From: Streptomyces sp. CC208A
GTDB lineage: Bacteria > Actinomycetota > Actinomycetes > Streptomycetales > Streptomycetaceae
Direction of reading: 5' to 3'
Length of the DNA stretch: 64,000 nucleotides
Assembly (NCBI RefSeq): GCF_030010625.1
Contig: NZ_JASCXN010000022.1
Coordinates: 62,001-126,000, forward strand
This document shows positions 53,432 to 62,618 of this stretch, in pieces. The position numbers and the translations under genes are program-made. Each line of letters begins with the position of its first letter. Position 1 is the stretch's first letter. Under the pieces are notes generated by a model, which saw only the letters and a list, made by a program, of their open reading frames with translations, had not been told where the DNA came from and did not search any database.

Positions 53432-53944
53432 TCAGCGCACCAGCTCCGCCGCCAGCAGGTCCATCAGCAGGCCGTCGTGCCAGGTGCCGTCCGCGCCGCG
53501 CTCGTACTGGCGCATCACCCCGACGGGACGGAACCCGACCTTCTCGTAGCAGCGGATCGCCGCCGCGTTGTCGGCGGCCGGATCGATGACCAGGCGATGG
53601 TAGCCGCGGTCGTCGACGAGGTGCCGGGCGAGGGTGCGCACGGCGTCGGTGCCCAGGCCCCGGCCGTGCACCGACGGGTCGAGGAACAGGTCGATCCCGG
53701 CGTGCCGGTAGTCCGGCTCCTCCTCGGCGTACCACTGGATCATGCCGACGGTCCGCTCGTCGTACCGGATCGTCAGACAGTGGACGTCCGGGTCCTCCAG
53801 GTCGGCGGCGACCTCCCCGGCCAGGTCGTCACCGCCGCGCCACCGGGTCCGCACCTCGGGTGTGGACCGGACGGCGGCCAGGGCGGGAACGTCCTCGGGA
53901 ACCGCGGGGCGCAGGACGACGGCAGCGCCGTACAAGTCACTCAT
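53432..53944 (-). CDS. GNAT acetyltransferase
   Basis: Protein of 170 residues of the RimJ/AAC(6')-like class: VVLRPAVPEDVPALAAVR, a long strand set, and the acetyl-CoA loop HGRGLGTDAVRTLARHLVDDRG with NAAAIRCYEKVGFRPVG. Its ATG overlaps the stop of the upstream NYN gene (ATGA), so the two are coupled. The substrate is unknown; aminoglycosides are one possibility. Confidence 0.88.
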   Translation of the reverse strand: MSDLYGAAVVLRPAVPEDVPALAAVRSTPEVRTRWRGGDDLAGEVAADLEDPDVHCLTIRYDERTVGMIQWYAEEEPDYRHAGIDLFLDPSVHGRGLGTDAVRTLARHLVDDRGYHRLVIDPAADNAAAIRCYEKVGFRPVGVMRQYERGADGTWHDGLLMDLLAAELVR

Positions 53945-54348
53945 GCGCCCAGTCTGCCCGATCCGGGGAGACCGCGGGGCCCCGTGCAGCGGGCACCCGT
54001 CTCCTCCACCCGGCGGCGCAGTTCGCGGTCGGCGGTGACCACCAGGCACGGTCGGCCGGCGGCGTCCCGGGCGAGTTCGGCGATCAGGTCGTCGCCGCTG
54101 CCGGCCGCCTCCTCGACGCGTACCCCCGGGACGGAGGCCACGCCCCGGGCCCGCCCCTCGACCACAAGGACGATCTCGTACGGCCCCGGGAACGGGCCGT
54201 CGACCGGGCCGCCGGCCGTGGCGAGCCGGTCCCGCAGCCGCTCCGCGGCCCCGCGCCGGTCGCGCCACCACCCGTCCGGCACCGATCCCACGACGTTGGC
54301 CCCGTCCACGATCAGGAGGGGACGGGGAGAGGGGTCCGCAGCGCTCAT
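53941..54348 (-). CDS. NYN/PIN-like domain protein (YacP type)
   Basis: Protein of 135 residues. LLIVDGANVVGSVPDGWW and LVVTADRELRRRV carry the acidic residues (D15-like, D near TADREL) typical of NYN/PIN RNase-like domains. GSGDDLIAELA fits the third acidic site. A small RNA-processing nuclease or nucleotide-binding protein is the expectation. ATG at 54348 lies upstream of the GNAT gene. Confidence 0.75.
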   Translation of the reverse strand: MSAADPSPRPLLIVDGANVVGSVPDGWWRDRRGAAERLRDRLATAGGPVDGPFPGPYEIVLVVEGRARGVASVPGVRVEEAAGSGDDLIAELARDAAGRPCLVVTADRELRRRVEETGARCTGPRGLPGSGRLGA

Positions 54349-54900
54349 GGCACCAGGATGCCAGGCGTCGCATACCGGCCTCCGGGCTCATCGGCGTGGC
54401 CGGTTCCGGTCTCACCGACGGTCACGAACCGGCCGTGGGCCGGGGGCCGCCCGGCCACACGCGCAGCACACCCCACCCCGTGCACGCTCCGTGACGAGAC
54501 GGTGGTGAACGGCCGGTCCTGAGCCCCTCCGGGGGATTCCGTTCGAGTGCGGGCCGACGGGATTTCCGCAGGGCGGAGAGGCCAATTGGCCTCTCCGCCC
54601 TCTTTCGTACGGTTCCGCTCCCGACAACTCTTCTGCCACGGGGGCGACTTTCAGCCAATCGATATCAGCCGGGCGCGCCGTCGCCGATACCAGACTCCGC
54701 AGGTCTACGGGCAAGTTTGCCAACTGCACACCCCACACGAACGGTTGGCGACTACAGTGTGTGGTCGGTGATCATCGGTAGGCTCATCGCACCTGCCGTC
54801 CTCACCAGCACCCCCGCACACCCCCCAGCCCCCGGACCCCCGACCACCCCCCAAGTACCCCTCAGTACGCCGATCTTCCGGGCACGTACCAAGGACACCC
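54349..54900. other. Intergenic region upstream of the conservon
   Basis: About 550 bases without a convincing gene. It is less GC-rich than the rest. It holds a 32-bp perfect palindrome (54570-54601) and the likely conservon promoter region, which lies near 54680-54780. Confidence 0.5.
54570..54601. terminator. 32-bp perfect palindrome, terminator-like
   Basis: AGGGCGGAGAGGCC-AATT-GGCCTCTCCGCCCT: 14-bp arms with a 4-base loop, followed by TCTTTCG. This is a strong intrinsic terminator shape, yet it lies between divergent genes, so a small untranslated RNA or a remnant of a lost gene may precede it. Confidence 0.7.
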
Positions 54901-56724
54901 ATGTCACAACTTCGCGCACCCGCCCCGCGGTCCGACCGCCGCGAGGGCGGGCGGCACGGCCGTTCGGGCGCCCGCACCACGACCACCGGCACCTCCCCGG
55001 CCAGGCCCGCGACGGCCGCCCCCGCCGAAGTCCGCATACGCCCCCAGCTGCTGCGCACCTCGGTCCTTCCCGCCGTCGCGGTCGCCCTCGGCGGCGCCGC
55101 CGCTGTCCTCTTCACCCTCCGCTCCACCGGCACCACCCCGACCCCCGGCCTCTGGGCCGCGCTCACCGGCGCCGCCGCGCTCACCGTGGCCGCCGTGACC
55201 GCCGCCGCGCTCGGCGCCGACCGCGCCGCCCGGTCCGTCCTCGACCGCGCCGCCGCCCTCCGCCGCGACGCCGCCCGGGACCAGGCCGAACTGCCCGCCC
55301 TCGTCGAACAGCTGCGCCGCGGCGAGGACCCGGCCCCCCGGCCCGCCCTCCCCGAGGCCACCGGCGACGAGTTCGACCGCCTCGGCACCGAACTGGCCCG
55401 CTCCCACGAGGCCGCCGTCACCGCCGTCGTCCAGGCCTCCCGGCTCTCCAGCAGCGTCGGCAACGAGCAGAAGGTCGAGGTCTTCGTGAACCTCGCCCGC
55501 CGGCTCCAGTCCCTCGTCCACCGCGAGATCCAGCTCCTCGACGAACTGGAGAACGAGGTCGAGGACCCCGAGCTGCTCAAGGGCCTCTTCCACGTCGACC
55601 ACCTGGCCACCCGCATCCGCCGCCACGCCGAGAACCTCGCCGTCCTCGGCGGCGCCATCTCCCGCCGCCAGTGGTCGAACCCGGTCACCATGACCGAGGT
55701 GCTGCGCTCCTCCATCGCCGAGGTCGAGCAGTACCCCCGCGTCAAGCTGGTCCCCCCGATCGACGGCACCCTGCGCGGCCACGCCGTCGCCGACGTCATC
55801 CACCTCCTCGCCGAACTCGTCGAGAACGCCACGGTGTTCTCCGCGCCGCACACCACCGTGCTGCTGCGCGCGCAGTACGTCACCGCCGGCCTGGCCATCG
55901 AGGTCGAGGACCGCGGACTCGGCATGCCCGTCGCCGAGCAGAACAAGATGAACGCCCTGCTCGCCGACCCCGACCAGGTCAACGTCGCCCACCTGCTCCA
56001 GGACGGCCGCATCGGCCTCTTCGTCGTCTCCGCGCTCGCCCGGCGCCACGGCATCGCCGTCCGCCTCCAGTCGAACATCTACGGCGGCATCCAGGCCGTC
56101 CTCGTCCTCCCGCAGGGCCTCCTCGGCGCCGACCCGGAGGGCCTCGCTCCGCAGGAGCGGCAGCCCGCCGCACCCACCGGCGGCACCCCGCTCCCGCCGC
56201 AGCAGCCGCAGGCCCCGCTGCCGCACGCCCAGCCGCCGCACTCCCGGGCCGACGCCCCCGCCGCGCCGCCCCAGCGGCCCGAGGGCCCCGCCCCCGCTCC
56301 CGTACCGACCGAGGCGCCGGCCCCGGCCGCGTACCCCTACCAGGCCCCGGCACCGGTCGCGCCCCCCGCGCCTCCCGCCCCGGAGCGCCCCGCGCAGCCC
56401 ACGAACCCCTTTCTCTCCTCCCGGGACGGAGCGGCGAACGGGTACGCGGAGCACCGCGCCGCCCCCACCGGCTTCGGCGCCGCCTCCGCGCCGGTCCCGC
56501 CCGCGCCCCGTGCGGAGGCGCCCGGCAAGCCCGACCTCCCCAAGCGGCGTGCCCAGGAACACCTCGTCCCACAGTTGCGCGACGAGCCGCAGACCCGCCA
56601 GGCCGAGGACCACGCCCTGCACGACCCCGGCCTGATGGCCGCCTTCCAGCGTGGGATCGGCCTGGCCGAATCCCAGCCCACCCCCCAGGAATCGCTGCGT
56701 CACGGCGACGCGCACAAGGAGTAG
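54901..56724 (+). CDS. cvnA: Conservon histidine-kinase-like protein CvnA
   Basis: Protein of 607 residues. Two membrane helices (LLRTSVLPAVAVALGGAAAVLF, LWAALTGAAALTVAAVTAAAL) bound a short extracytoplasmic loop. A kinase-like core has LVHREIQLLDELENEVED and the HATPase N-box LLAELVENATVFS and G-box EVEDRGLGM and DGRIGLFVVSALAR. The Pro/Ala-rich tail (about 430-600) is disordered. It is the sensor of a CvnABCD membrane complex that acts like a G-protein-coupled system in Streptomyces. ATG 54901 begins the operon. Confidence 0.9.
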   Translation: MSQLRAPAPRSDRREGGRHGRSGARTTTTGTSPARPATAAPAEVRIRPQLLRTSVLPAVAVALGGAAAVLFTLRSTGTTPTPGLWAALTGAAALTVAAVTAAALGADRAARSVLDRAAALRRDAARDQAELPALVEQLRRGEDPAPRPALPEATGDEFDRLGTELARSHEAAVTAVVQASRLSSSVGNEQKVEVFVNLARRLQSLVHREIQLLDELENEVEDPELLKGLFHVDHLATRIRRHAENLAVLGGAISRRQWSNPVTMTEVLRSSIAEVEQYPRVKLVPPIDGTLRGHAVADVIHLLAELVENATVFSAPHTTVLLRAQYVTAGLAIEVEDRGLGMPVAEQNKMNALLADPDQVNVAHLLQDGRIGLFVVSALARRHGIAVRLQSNIYGGIQAVLVLPQGLLGADPEGLAPQERQPAAPTGGTPLPPQQPQAPLPHAQPPHSRADAPAAPPQRPEGPAPAPVPTEAPAPAAYPYQAPAPVAPPAPPAPERPAQPTNPFLSSRDGAANGYAEHRAAPTGFGAASAPVPPAPRAEAPGKPDLPKRRAQEHLVPQLRDEPQTRQAEDHALHDPGLMAAFQRGIGLAESQPTPQESLRHGDAHKE

Positions 56725-56731
56725 ATAGACG

Positions 56732-57163
56732 ATGGCGAGCAATGTGCCGACCGGCCATTCCTCGGATCTGGACTGGCTGCTGAGCGGTCTGGTCCAGCGG
56801 GTCCCGTACACCCGCAGCGCGGTCCTGCTCTCCTCCGACGGTCTGGTGAAATCCCTCCACGGGCTCGACCCGGACGCGGCCGACCACATGGCGGCCCTCG
56901 CCTCCGGGCTCTACTCGCTCGGCCGCAGCGCCGGCGTCCGGTTCGGCGACGGCGGCGAGGTCCGCCAGGTCGTCGTGGAGCTCGACTCCACCCTGCTCTT
57001 CGTCTCCACCGCGGGTTCCGGCACCTGTCTGGCCGTCCTCGCGGGCCGCGAGGCCGACGCCGCCGTCCTCGGCTACGAGATGGCGATGCTGGTCAAGAGC
57101 GTCCGTCCGTACCTGACGACACCCGCCCGGCAGGCAGCGGCGGCGGGCGGCACCGGTCAGTGA
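56732..57163 (+). CDS. cvnB: Conservon roadblock/LC7 protein CvnB
   Basis: Protein of 143 residues: DLDWLLSGLVQRVPYTRSAVLLSSDGLVKSLHGLDP and VVVELDSTLLFVSTAGSGTCLAVLAG match roadblock/LC7 domains that regulate CvnD GTPases. It starts 7 bases after cvnA. GTG of cvnC overlaps its end. Confidence 0.92.
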   Translation: MASNVPTGHSSDLDWLLSGLVQRVPYTRSAVLLSSDGLVKSLHGLDPDAADHMAALASGLYSLGRSAGVRFGDGGEVRQVVVELDSTLLFVSTAGSGTCLAVLAGREADAAVLGYEMAMLVKSVRPYLTTPARQAAAAGGTGQ

Positions 57164-57537
57164 ACGCGTCTCCCCCGCAGGAAGGGCCCTGGCTCGACGA
57201 CGCGGCCGGCCGGCTGATCCGCCCCTACACCGTGAGCGGCGGACGGACCCGGCCCACCACCGCGCTCGACCTGCTCTCCCTGGTGATGGCGACCGGCACC
57301 GCCCCGCAGCCCCACATGGGCCCCGAGCACAGCCTGGCCCTCCGGCTGTGCGACGGGCCCACCTCGGTGGCCGAGGTCGCGGCGCACTTACGCCTCCCCG
57401 CCGTCGTCACCAAGGTCCTCCTCTCCGACCTCGTGGACTGTGGCGCCCTCACGGCGCGTGCCCCGCGCTTCCACGCCAACCCATCCGACCGTTCCTTGCT
57501 GGAGGCAGTGCTCGATGGCCTACGACAGCGGCTCTGA
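57160..57537 (+). CDS. cvnC: Conservon DUF742 protein CvnC
   Basis: Protein of 125 residues with LIRPYTVSGGRTRPT, the DUF742 mark, and a winged-helix-like C-terminal half. Residue 77 (57388-57390) is a TTA codon, so full expression of the downstream conservon may depend on the bldA tRNA. GTG 57160 overlaps cvnB by 4 bases. Confidence 0.92.
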   Translation: MNASPPQEGPWLDDAAGRLIRPYTVSGGRTRPTTALDLLSLVMATGTAPQPHMGPEHSLALRLCDGPTSVAEVAAHLRLPAVVTKVLLSDLVDCGALTARAPRFHANPSDRSLLEAVLDGLRQRL

Positions 57538-58138
57538 ACGCCATGACGGTTTCCCCGCCGATCCCTTCCCCACCGCGCTGAAGATCCTGGTGGCGGGCGG
57601 TTTCGGCGTGGGCAAGACCACCTTCGTCGGCGCGGTCAGCGAGATCGAACCGCTCAGCACGGAGGAGCTGCTGACCTCGGTCAGTGCCGCCACCGACAGC
57701 CTGGAGGGCGTGGAGAACAAGTCCACCACCACGGTGGCCATGGACTTCGGCCGGATCACCCTCGACGACCGCAACGTCCTCTACCTCTTCGGCACCCCCG
57801 GCCAGGAGCGGTTCTGGTTCATGTGGGACGAGCTCTCCGAGGGGGCGCTCGGCGCGGTCGTCCTCGCCGACACCCGGCGCCTCCAGGAGTGCTTCTCCGC
57901 CATCGACTTCTTCGAACGCCGGGGGATGGCCTTCGTGGTGGCCGTCAACGAGTTCGACGGCGCCTTCCGCTACGAGCCGGACGAGATCCGGCAGGCGCTC
58001 GACCTCAACCCCGAGGTGCCGATCGTCCTGTGCGACGCCCGGATCTCCAGCTCCGGCATCAGCACCCTCCTCACCCTCGTCCAGCACCTCCTCAACTCGA
58101 CCCCGGCCAGCGAGCCGAGCTTCGGAGCCACTCCATGA
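57515..58138 (+). CDS. cvnD: Conservon GTPase CvnD
   Basis: Protein of 207 residues, Ras-like: GGFGVGKT (G1, residues 28-35), FGTPGQERFW (G3), VVAVNEFDG (G4-like). It overlaps cvnC by 23 bases, so it is coupled. GGAGG lies upstream of ATG 57515. It switches with CvnA as exchange partner in models of conservons. Confidence 0.93.
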   Translation: MAYDSGSERHDGFPADPFPTALKILVAGGFGVGKTTFVGAVSEIEPLSTEELLTSVSAATDSLEGVENKSTTTVAMDFGRITLDDRNVLYLFGTPGQERFWFMWDELSEGALGAVVLADTRRLQECFSAIDFFERRGMAFVVAVNEFDGAFRYEPDEIRQALDLNPEVPIVLCDARISSSGISTLLTLVQHLLNSTPASEPSFGATP

Positions 58139-58716
58139 CCTACGACCCGACCGGTCACCTCCTCCTGACCCCCATCGACAAGGAGGCCCCGGACCGGGTC
58201 CGGCGGCTGCGCGAACTCGGCCTCGGGGAGCGGCCGGATCCGGCCTTCGACGAGTTCGCCCACCGGCTCTCCGAGATCACAGGGGCGCCCTACTCGATGG
58301 TCAACTTCATCGACGAGAACCGGCAGTTCTTCGCAGGTCTGCACACCCCCGGCGGCTCGCACGCGGGCAGCGACCTCGGCGCGACCGCGGCCGGGGCGGT
58401 CGGCGCGGGCGGTGTCGGCCGGTTCATGGCCCGGGACCACGGCTACTGCCCGCATGTGGTCGTCCGGCGCAAGGCGCTCGTCCTGGAGGACGTCTGCGAC
58501 TACCCGCGCTTCGCGGGCAACCCGGTCGTGGACGAGATCGGCATCCGCTCGTACATGGGCGCGCCGCTGATCGACCGCACGGGCGTGGCGCTCGGCACGA
58601 TCTGCGTCGTCGACACCGACGTCCGGCCCTGGGGCCGGTCCGGCCTGGAGACCATCAAGGCGATGGCGGCGGAGCTGGTCGAGCAGATCCACCGCCGCGA
58701 GGACGGCGTGTTCTGA
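58135..58716 (+). CDS. GAF-domain protein of the conservon (CvnE-like position)
   Basis: Protein of 193 residues with one GAF domain (FAHRLSEITGAPYSMVNFIDENRQFFAG, GYCPHVVVRRKALVLEDV, IRSYMGAPLIDRTGVALGTICVVD). Its ATG overlaps the cvnD stop (ATGA). The last position in a conservon is often a GAF protein or a cytochrome P450; here it is GAF. Ligand unknown. A bidirectional terminator follows. Confidence 0.88.
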   Translation: MTYDPTGHLLLTPIDKEAPDRVRRLRELGLGERPDPAFDEFAHRLSEITGAPYSMVNFIDENRQFFAGLHTPGGSHAGSDLGATAAGAVGAGGVGRFMARDHGYCPHVVVRRKALVLEDVCDYPRFAGNPVVDEIGIRSYMGAPLIDRTGVALGTICVVDTDVRPWGRSGLETIKAMAAELVEQIHRREDGVF

Positions 58717-58735
58717 CCCGCGCCCCGCGCGGCGA

Positions 58736-58779
58736 CGAGAGGGCCCGTACGGCACACCGATGTCGTACGGGCCCTCTCG
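58736..58779. terminator. Bidirectional terminator
   Basis: Arms CGAGAGGGCCCGTACG (58736-58751) and its complement (58764-58779) around a 12-base loop, between the convergent GAF and acyl-CoA dehydrogenase genes. Confidence 0.8.
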
Positions 58780-58788
58780 CGTCGTCCG

Positions 58789-59997
58789 TCAGGCGTGGGC
58801 GGGCTCGGGCGCCGGGGTGCGGACCAGCTCGGAGAGCCGTTCCGACCAGCTGCCCTTGTCCTGGCCGAGGGCGACCTCGCCAAGGCGGAGGAGCTGGATG
58901 TCGGAGGTGCCGGCCGGCGCGAAGATGTGGTGCGCGTCACGGAGGTAGCGCTCGACGGGCCGGTCGGTGAAGAGACCGGCGGCGGCGTGGATCTCCATGG
59001 CGTTGCGGCCCGAGTCGATGGCCGACTCGACGTTCACCAGCTTCGCGTTCATCAGCTCGGTGTCGCAGGAGAGCCCCTGGTCGAGCAGGTGCGCCGCGTG
59101 GTACGCGGTGAGCCGGGCGGTCATGAGCCGCGACTGCATCTGGCCCAGCTTGAGCTTCACCGTGGGCAGTTCGGAGAGCGGCTCGCCGTACCGGATCCGC
59201 TCGGTGACGAAGCGGGTGGTCTCCTCCAGGATCGCCTGGTGGATGCCGAGCGAGACGGCGGTGAGGTTGGCCCGCCCGTAGAGCACGCTGGAGGAGTACG
59301 CGACGGCGAGACCGTCGCCCTCGTCGCCCAGCCGGTTGGCGGCCGGCACCCGGCAGTTCTCGAAGATCAGCTCGCCGAAGCTGAAGCCGTGCAGCCCCAT
59401 GGAGGGCTTCTGCGGCCCGAGCCGGAAGCCGGGACGGTCGGCCTCGACCAGGAAGGCGGTGAGTCCCTTCGAACCGGGGCCGGTCCTGACCACGACACCG
59501 TGCAGATCGCCCACGTGACTGTTGCCGACGTAGACCTTGCTGCCGTTCAGGACGTAGTCGTCGCCGTCCCGGACGGCGCTCGCCGTCATGCCCAGCACAT
59601 GGCCGCCGGACTCCGGCTCGGTCACCGCGATCGTCGGCAGGCACGCCCCCGAGGCGACCCGCGGCAGCCAGGTCTTGCGCTGGGCGTCGGAGCCGAAGTG
59701 GACGATCTTGGCGGTGCCCAGCTGGGAGGCCTGGACCATGGCGCCCATGGCCCCGCTGACCCGGGACAGCTCCTCGATGATGATCGTCTTGGCCAGGTGC
59801 CCCGCCCCCATGCCACCGTACTCGGGGCTGATCGTCGCCCCCAGCCACCCCTGCGCGGCGATGAGCCGGGACAGCTCGTGGTGCACCGTCCGGGAGGCCT
59901 CCATCTCGGCTATCCGCGGCCTGACCTCGCGTTCGGCGAAGTCGCGGACCGTCTCCCTGAGCTGATGGTGGAGCCGGCTGCCGAAGTAACTGTCCAT
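58789..59997 (-). CDS. Acyl-CoA dehydrogenase family protein
   Basis: FAD-dependent protein of 402 residues. FAEREVRPRIAEME, GWLGATISPEYGGMG, IAVTEPESGGHVLGM (FAD/acyl binding), YVLNGSKVYVGNS, and a C-terminal helical domain with AAGLFTDRPVERYLRD. The usual catalytic Glu position was not assigned with confidence. The gene may act in fatty acid or secondary metabolite oxidation. ATG 59997 is used. A TGATCGATCA palindrome lies in its upstream region at about 60104-60113. Confidence 0.85.
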   Translation of the reverse strand: MDSYFGSRLHHQLRETVRDFAEREVRPRIAEMEASRTVHHELSRLIAAQGWLGATISPEYGGMGAGHLAKTIIIEELSRVSGAMGAMVQASQLGTAKIVHFGSDAQRKTWLPRVASGACLPTIAVTEPESGGHVLGMTASAVRDGDDYVLNGSKVYVGNSHVGDLHGVVVRTGPGSKGLTAFLVEADRPGFRLGPQKPSMGLHGFSFGELIFENCRVPAANRLGDEGDGLAVAYSSSVLYGRANLTAVSLGIHQAILEETTRFVTERIRYGEPLSELPTVKLKLGQMQSRLMTARLTAYHAAHLLDQGLSCDTELMNAKLVNVESAIDSGRNAMEIHAAAGLFTDRPVERYLRDAHHIFAPAGTSDIQLLRLGEVALGQDKGSWSERLSELVRTPAPEPAHA

Positions 59998-60426
59998 GCG
60001 AGTTCTCCCTGCGAATCGCCTGCTCGGCGGGGTCCGAGCAGGTGGAACATCGGCAGTGGTCCCGTCCCGAACAGGCCGACCACCTCATGGTGTTGATCTT
60101 TCCGTGATCGATCAATATCGCCTCCGTGTTTGTCCGAAACCGGTCCTGTTGACGATCACTTCCGACTGTGTTTGGTCCGATCTGGAGTCCCCTCGTCCGG
60201 CGCGCCCCCGCCGCGCAAGGGCGTCTTTCTGCCACATGCCACAGGTAAACGCGTCACACCGGCCCCTGTCCGACCTCTGTCCGACCCCTGTCCGGGCCCC
60301 CGTCCCGGCCGCCGCCCCTGTGGCGCCCCCGTGTGACGGCCGTAAAGCGGTTCGTGACCACCAGGGGAAGTGCGGTATGGTTCTCTTGCACGCCGGGCCG
60401 GGGGAAATCCCAGGTCAGACGGGCAC
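59998..60426. other. Region between acyl-CoA dehydrogenase and tRNA-Pro
   Basis: No gene is supported. It holds the acyl-CoA dehydrogenase promoter region, the TGATCGATCA palindrome and a run of direct GTCCGACC repeats around 60270-60290. The last 60 bases lead into tRNA-Pro. Confidence 0.45.
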
Positions 60427-60500
<74 letters not shown>

Positions 60501-60515
60501 CTCGAAAGAGTCGCA

Positions 60516-60559
60516 GACCGAGGGGCCGTTTCAGAGTGATCTGAAACGGCCCCTCGGTC
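60516..60559 (+). terminator. Strong terminator after tRNA-Pro
   Basis: 19-bp arms GACCGAGGGGCCGTTTCAG and complement (60541-60559) with loop AGTGAT. It ends the tRNA transcript; GTTCT follows. Confidence 0.85.
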
Positions 60560-60619
60560 GTTCTGGGGACCAGCGGGGGACCAGCCCGTCGTGGCCGTCA
60601 GCGGGTGACCGCGAGGAGG

Positions 60620-60770
60620 CTCGGCAGGGGGGCGTCTGGCGGCGGACGGTCCAGGCCCCGTGGGTGGTGTCGATGTCCTCGACCCGGCAGCCCGAGACCT
60701 CACCGATGCGCGCGGCCGTGCACGCGGCGAAGGCAGGCGAACAGATCGGCGAAGGCTCGGCGGACGACAC
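60620..60770 (-). pseudogene. Tyrosine-recombinase (integrase) remnant
   Basis: Minus strand reads ARIGEVSGCRVEDIDTTHGA then WTVRRQTPP, matching the catalytic-domain entry of phage-type integrases (R-x-GE-x-x-G-x-x-W/V-x-D-x-D). Only about 50 codons survive. Lying next to tRNA-Pro, it marks an old insertion of a mobile element such as a pSAM2-type integrative element; that element type is inferred. Confidence 0.5.
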
Positions 60771-60978
60771 CTTCGCCTCTCCGGAGCGCCGCTCCCTGCT
60801 TCACAAAAACAAAACAAGGACGGTCGCCCGGAGCGGCGGAACCACTGCGCGGCCACGCGCGGAGGGCCGGTCCCGCGAGGAGGGCCACAAGCCCCATGCA
60901 TACGAGAAGCCCCCGAAGGGTCCGCTGCAGACCGGACCCCCTCTCGGTCGGCGGCTCGACCACACCGCGGCTGCCGTG

Positions 60979-61188
60979 TCACGTGCTGTGTTCCGCCCGG
61001 TCGCACACCGGGCACAGAGCCGTTCGGGCCGGAAGCCGTCCGGTGGTCCTGCCGAGTCCGGACTCATGGTGCACCTCACGCGGCGCGAACCTCACGTGGT
61101 CCGCGCACAGCCCCGCGCCGCAGTCGCAGCACACCGCCACGGCGGACACGGCCCTGCCGTTCCCCGTCCGGCACTCGAAACACTCCAT
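60979..61188 (-). CDS. DUF2180-family zinc-ribbon-like protein, 69 aa
   Basis: MECFECRTGNGRAVSAVAVC with CCDCGAGLC, a central His and a final ALCPVCDRA gives four CxxC pairs, characteristic of the small Streptomyces DUF2180 proteins, likely zinc binding. ATG 61188 has GGGAGGC. Function unknown. Confidence 0.85.
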   Translation of the reverse strand: MECFECRTGNGRAVSAVAVCCDCGAGLCADHVRFAPREVHHESGLGRTTGRLPARTALCPVCDRAEHST

Positions 61189-61280
61189 CGGTGCCTCCCG
61201 TCGGCTCCCGCACGCGGTCCGACTCCGGTGCCTCCGCCCGGTCTCCGCCTACGTCCGGCGTCTGCCCGGGGCGGGGAGAG

Positions 61281-62573
61281 TTACCCGCTCAGGGGAGCGT
61301 ACGGGCGCCGGCCGGGGTGGGCGGCGGCTGAAGGAGGGCATGCTGGACGGCGGGCGATCGTCAGCTGTCCGCTCCCCGTGGGGTGGGGCGGCGCCTGCTC
61401 GGCGGGTCCCCGTACGTAGGGCCGATCGGTGCACAGGCCGTGCCCGGTGAAGTCGGGACGGCGTGATGCCCTCCTCGCCGAGGCAGTCCGCCTGGTCGTC
61501 GAAGGGGTCGTCGAAGGGGGCGTAGTACTCGGTGACGACGATGCGGGGAATCGGGGAGGGCGGCGAGATGGCGCAGCAGCTCCCGGTAGTCCAGGGAGAA
61601 ACGGGCGAGCTGTGCGTCGGGGAACGCGTCCGTGGCGCGGTCCCCGCACCGCGGCTGCGTCGTGCACAGCCGGGTGAGTGCCGCCCACCGGACGTCGTTG
61701 GCGCCGGTGCTGACGGTGACCGCCGACACCTCGGGCGCCCACCGCACCTCGGCAAGCTGTGGCGGGACCGTCGTTCCGCCGACGGTACGGGCTCCCAGGA
61801 GACCGTCCTTGACGGTCGCCCCCGCGCAGGCGAGGTTGAGCACCCGGCGGCCCTGCGGGCGCTCCAGGTACTCGTAGAACGCCTCTGAACCGCGTCGGCA
61901 CACGCGGCCCTTCCAGGGATCCGGTCCCGGAACCGGCGGCCGTGGAGTCGCCCAGGACGACCAGACGCACGTCCTCGGCGACGGGCCCCTCGGGCGGCGG
62001 CAGAGGGGCCGGGGGAGCACGGTCGACCAGGTCCTCCGGCGAGCCGACCGAGCGCAGCACCTTCGGCGTGTCGTCGGCGAGCACCAGGTAGCCGGTCGCG
62101 CTCGGACCGCTCGTCAGGAGCAGGCCCGCACCGGCCGGCGTGACGGCCGACCGGACGGACAGACGTCTGAGCACGGCCGCGGACGCCAGGATCACGAGCG
62201 TGACGCCGACGGCGATGACCGTCTCCCACAGGGCGTGGCGGAACCACCCCTCCGCGAGCCGGCGCCCCACTTCGGCGACGGAGCCGTCCGGTTCCCGCAC
62301 GAGCCGGTCGAGCTCGCGTCCGAACCTGATCTCGGTCAGCGCCGGGCGGGGCCGGAGCGGACCGTGGAGGGCCACGGCGGTGGGGATGTCCTGGCCGACC
62401 AGGACGAGCGTCCCCGGCCCGGTCCAGCCGGCCCACGGCCCCGTGACCGGGAGCCGGACGGTCTGCCCGCCGGTGGGGATCTGCTGCGGTGGGGTGAGAC
62501 GTACCGCGAGCCGCACGGAGAAGACCGCCCCCGCGACCAGGCCCAGGGTACGAGCGGAGACCACCCCCCCCAT
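61281..62573 (-). pseudogene. Membrane-anchored SGNH/GDSL hydrolase, at least three frameshifts
   Basis: Read across frames, the protein has an N-terminal membrane segment (GLVAGAVFSVRLAVRL), a second helix (ETVIAVGVTLVILASAAVL), the GDS nucleophile VVLGDSTAAGSG, SEAFYEYLERPQGRRVLNLA with GAND (VSTGANDVRW), and a C-terminal THGLCTDRPYVRGPAEQAPP-like segment with HPT. Shifts occur after SLEG, after LRHLA and after ITPSR, each in runs of G or C. As a real allele it cannot make an active enzyme; with three repairs it would be full length (about 430 residues). Such proteins are esterases at the cell surface. Confidence 0.7.
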
Positions 62574-62618
62574 CGGGCGAGGCGCTCCCGCCCGTGCCGG
62601 GTGGGCGTGGGCGCGGTG

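Larger units (their letters stand above)
60501..60978. other. Region between tRNA-Pro and DUF2180 gene
   Basis: It holds the hairpin at 60516-60559 and the integrase remnant. A hydrophobic minus-strand frame at 60700-60963 overlaps the remnant and lacks a ribosome binding site, so it is not called. Confidence 0.5.

Noticed and set aside
54412..54738. A 108-codon minus-strand frame before the conservon
   Set aside because: It crosses the terminator-like palindrome, lacks a ribosome binding site and matches nothing.
60700..60963. A hydrophobic minus-strand frame near the DUF2180 gene
   Set aside because: No ribosome binding site; it overlaps the integrase remnant. Possible but unsupported.
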